Below are positions 6,111-6,963 of a stretch of 6,963 nucleotides of DNA, in pieces. The position numbers and the translations under genes are program-made. Location: contig JAHFTU010000026.1 in NCBI GenBank assembly GCA_023269295.1, positions 6,516 through 13,478 of the forward strand, in the 5' to 3' direction. Positions within the stretch are counted from its first letter, which is position 1; every line of letters starts with the position of its first letter. This DNA is from Candidatus Woesearchaeota archaeon. GTDB taxonomy: Archaea; Nanobdellota; Nanobdellia; Woesearchaeales; UBA10216. The notes under the pieces are model-generated. The model was not told the origin of the DNA, did no database searches, and saw nothing but the letters and a program-made list of their open reading frames with translations.

Positions 6111-6131
6111 AAAAAGGAAAAGAGGGAAGAA
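6111..6131 (-). terminator. Pyrimidine/oligo-T terminator after rps8e
   Basis: Directly after the TGA stop of rps8e the minus strand is an unbroken pyrimidine tract containing TTTT and TTTTT runs (TTCTTCCCTCTTTTCCTTTT and on). Archaeal RNA polymerase terminates at such T-rich tracts without needing a hairpin. It separates rps8e from the promoter of the next gene. Confidence 0.5.
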
Positions 6132-6512
6132 TCACTTTACCAAAACAGCGTTTATGAGGCCTTCCTGGCCCGGCCTGTTTGTGACCCTGGCTTTCCCAAG
6201 CTCAGTGTCAAGGATGGCGCCCTTTGTGATTATGTTTGCCCTGGTGAAGTACCTGTTTGCAGGGTTGTTGCTGACTGTCTTAATCTTTGCAACTGCGTAC
6301 TTCTTTGTTGAAGAGTTGTAAACATTAGCGACGGTTTCCTGGAGCACGCGCTGCTTGACTGCTGCGCCGGTTACCCTGTCAATCCTGAGCCTTCGCTCCT
6401 TGCCAAGCTTGCTTAGAACTGGCTGGCTTCCTTTTTCATAAAGCCTTTTCTTCCTGTAAGGCCTCCTCAAGCCGCCAGTTGGCTTCCTCAATGACCTTCC
6501 CTGCGTAATCAT
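6132..6512 (-). CDS. rps8e: 30S ribosomal protein S8e
   Basis: A complete 126-residue small-subunit ribosomal protein of the archaeal/eukaryotic S8e family. Family signatures are plain: QGRSLRKPTGGLRRPYRKKR near the N-terminus, ETVANVYNSSTKKYAVAKI in the middle, NPANRYFTRANIITKGAI and the C-terminal ELGKARVTNRPGQEGLINAV. Length is normal for archaeal S8e (about 125-130). It is strongly basic, as expected for an rRNA-binding protein. The ATG at 6510-6512 places the conserved QGRS motif at residues 4-7, as in other members, and a TATA-like box lies about 33 nt upstream, leaving a leader of only a few bases. It appears to be a single-gene transcript ending at the T-rich tract just after its TGA stop. 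This gene is the strongest evidence that the DNA is archaeal. Confidence 0.98.
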   Translation of the reverse strand: MITQGRSLRKPTGGLRRPYRKKRLYEKGSQPVLSKLGKERRLRIDRVTGAAVKQRVLQETVANVYNSSTKKYAVAKIKTVSNNPANRYFTRANIITKGAILDTELGKARVTNRPGQEGLINAVLVK

Positions 6513-6540
6513 TTTTTGTCAAGCACGGCAAACAGCCGCC

Positions 6541-6550
6541 TATTTATTAA
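6541..6550 (-). promoter_or_regulatory. TATA-like box for rps8e
   Basis: The minus strand reads TTAATAAATA preceded by GAAACC (BRE-like). Its centre lies about 33 nt from the ATG at 6512, predicting a leader of about 7 nt. It sits in the 57-nt gap after the secreted CARDB protein gene, so rps8e is probably transcribed on its own. Confidence 0.55.
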
Positions 6551-6569
6551 GGTTTCTATGCGGATGCGG

Positions 6570-6963
6570 CTACTGCCAGCACTTGACCTGGTTTTCGCAT
6601 TCTTCCTGCGTCGGGAACTTCATATAATAGTCTTCGCCGTACTGCTTTGCCAACTGCTTGTACGTTTCATTGTATTTTACGGTTATTGGGAAGTCTATCT
6701 GGTTGTTACCCTCATTTTTTTCCTTGATTTTGCTGTTTGCGTCAACTATTAGGCTTATGTTGTTCATGCCCTCGTAGGGCGCGTAAGGCATGTAAACCAT
6801 GACTGGAACTTTTTGGCTGGCGTTAATCCTTGGCAAAATCATCCTCACCATCATCCTGCCGTTCAGATACCACACGCCAGCTGAAGGCGGGCTGTCATCG
6901 GTGCCAATGTTTACGACTTCACCGTAAAGGTAAGGCCTCATAGTCACGGAGGCATTGATGGTT
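6570..6963 (-). CDS. Secreted protein with C-terminal CARDB (Ig-like) domain, C-terminal part only
   Basis: The reading frame is open through the right edge, so the N-terminus is missing; 130 residues are visible. A GTG (6945-6947) and an ATG (6939-6941) occur in frame, but both fall inside the domain and are not credible starts. The visible part is a CARDB domain (cell-adhesion-related, found in bacterial and archaeal surface proteins): GEVVNIGTDDSPP at 14-26, VWYLNG at 30-35, and the family hallmark VDANSKIKEKNEGNNQ at 73-88. A tail of about 35 residues with a C-x5-C pair (C122, C128) ends in KCWQ, possibly a disulfide outside the cell. No membrane anchor or sorting signal is seen at the C-terminus, so any anchor must lie in the missing part. 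The protein is likely extracellular. It belongs to a separate transcript from the surface operon at the left but to the same general class of envelope proteins. Confidence 0.85.
   Translation of the reverse strand, partial: TINASVTMRPYLYGEVVNIGTDDSPPSAGVWYLNGRMMVRMILPRINASQKVPVMVYMPYAPYEGMNNISLIVDANSKIKEKNEGNNQIDFPITVKYNETYKQLAKQYGEDYYMKFPTQEECENQVKCWQ

Noticed and set aside
6939..6947. GTG and ATG codons as the start of the CARDB protein
   Set aside because: They fall within the CARDB domain and the frame stays open to the window edge, so the gene begins outside the window.
1..6963. CRISPR array, tRNA or rRNA gene, transposase
   Set aside because: No regularly spaced repeats, no tRNA-like cloverleaf arms or conserved rRNA segments, and no transposase-like protein were seen on either strand.

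Overview
The window is archaeal. Its clearest marker is a complete ribosomal protein S8e gene, a family found only in archaea and eukaryotes. Genes are preceded by archaeal TATA-like boxes, several transcripts look leaderless, the Shine-Dalgarno sites are of the AGAGGTG type, and one gene ends in a pyrimidine/oligo-T tract of the archaeal terminator kind. TAA, TAG and TGA all serve as stops. Short intergenic gaps and large Ig-like surface proteins would suit a small-genome (DPANN-like) archaeon, but the phylum is an inference that one window cannot settle.

All eight genes lie on the minus strand, so transcription runs from right to left. Reading that way, the right edge holds the last 130 codons of a secreted CARDB (Ig-like adhesion) protein. 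It is followed by rps8e with its own promoter and terminator, a soluble 238-residue protein I do not recognise, and a HhH-GPD DNA glycosylase of the endonuclease III / MagIII-related type (COG2231) with an intact 4Fe-4S ligand set. These three complete genes appear to be transcribed separately and have no or almost no 5' leader.

The left two thirds is a tightly packed cell-surface operon: (i) a protein with two membrane helices and a large, probably external domain; (ii) a 1051-residue secreted protein built of about eight Ig-like beta domains; (iii) a small Gly/Pro/Met-rich protein with a perfect C-terminal heptad coiled coil; and (iv) the start of a signal peptidase II (lspA) gene that runs off the left edge. 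Genes ii and iii are 2 nt apart and genes iii and iv overlap by 7 nt, which points to translational coupling. This operon uses Shine-Dalgarno sites and probably has a leader, unlike the genes upstream.

The most interesting points are the signal peptidase II in an archaeal surface operon (absent from any simple list of long complete reading frames because it is cut by the window edge), a short similar segment (GIF, then hydrophobic residues, then VLxWK and basic residues) at the C-terminus of the giant surface protein and the N-terminus of the next gene's product, and the lack of any ordinary membrane anchor in the giant protein. I see no RNA genes, CRISPR arrays, insertion sequences or intergenic stretches over 300 bases.
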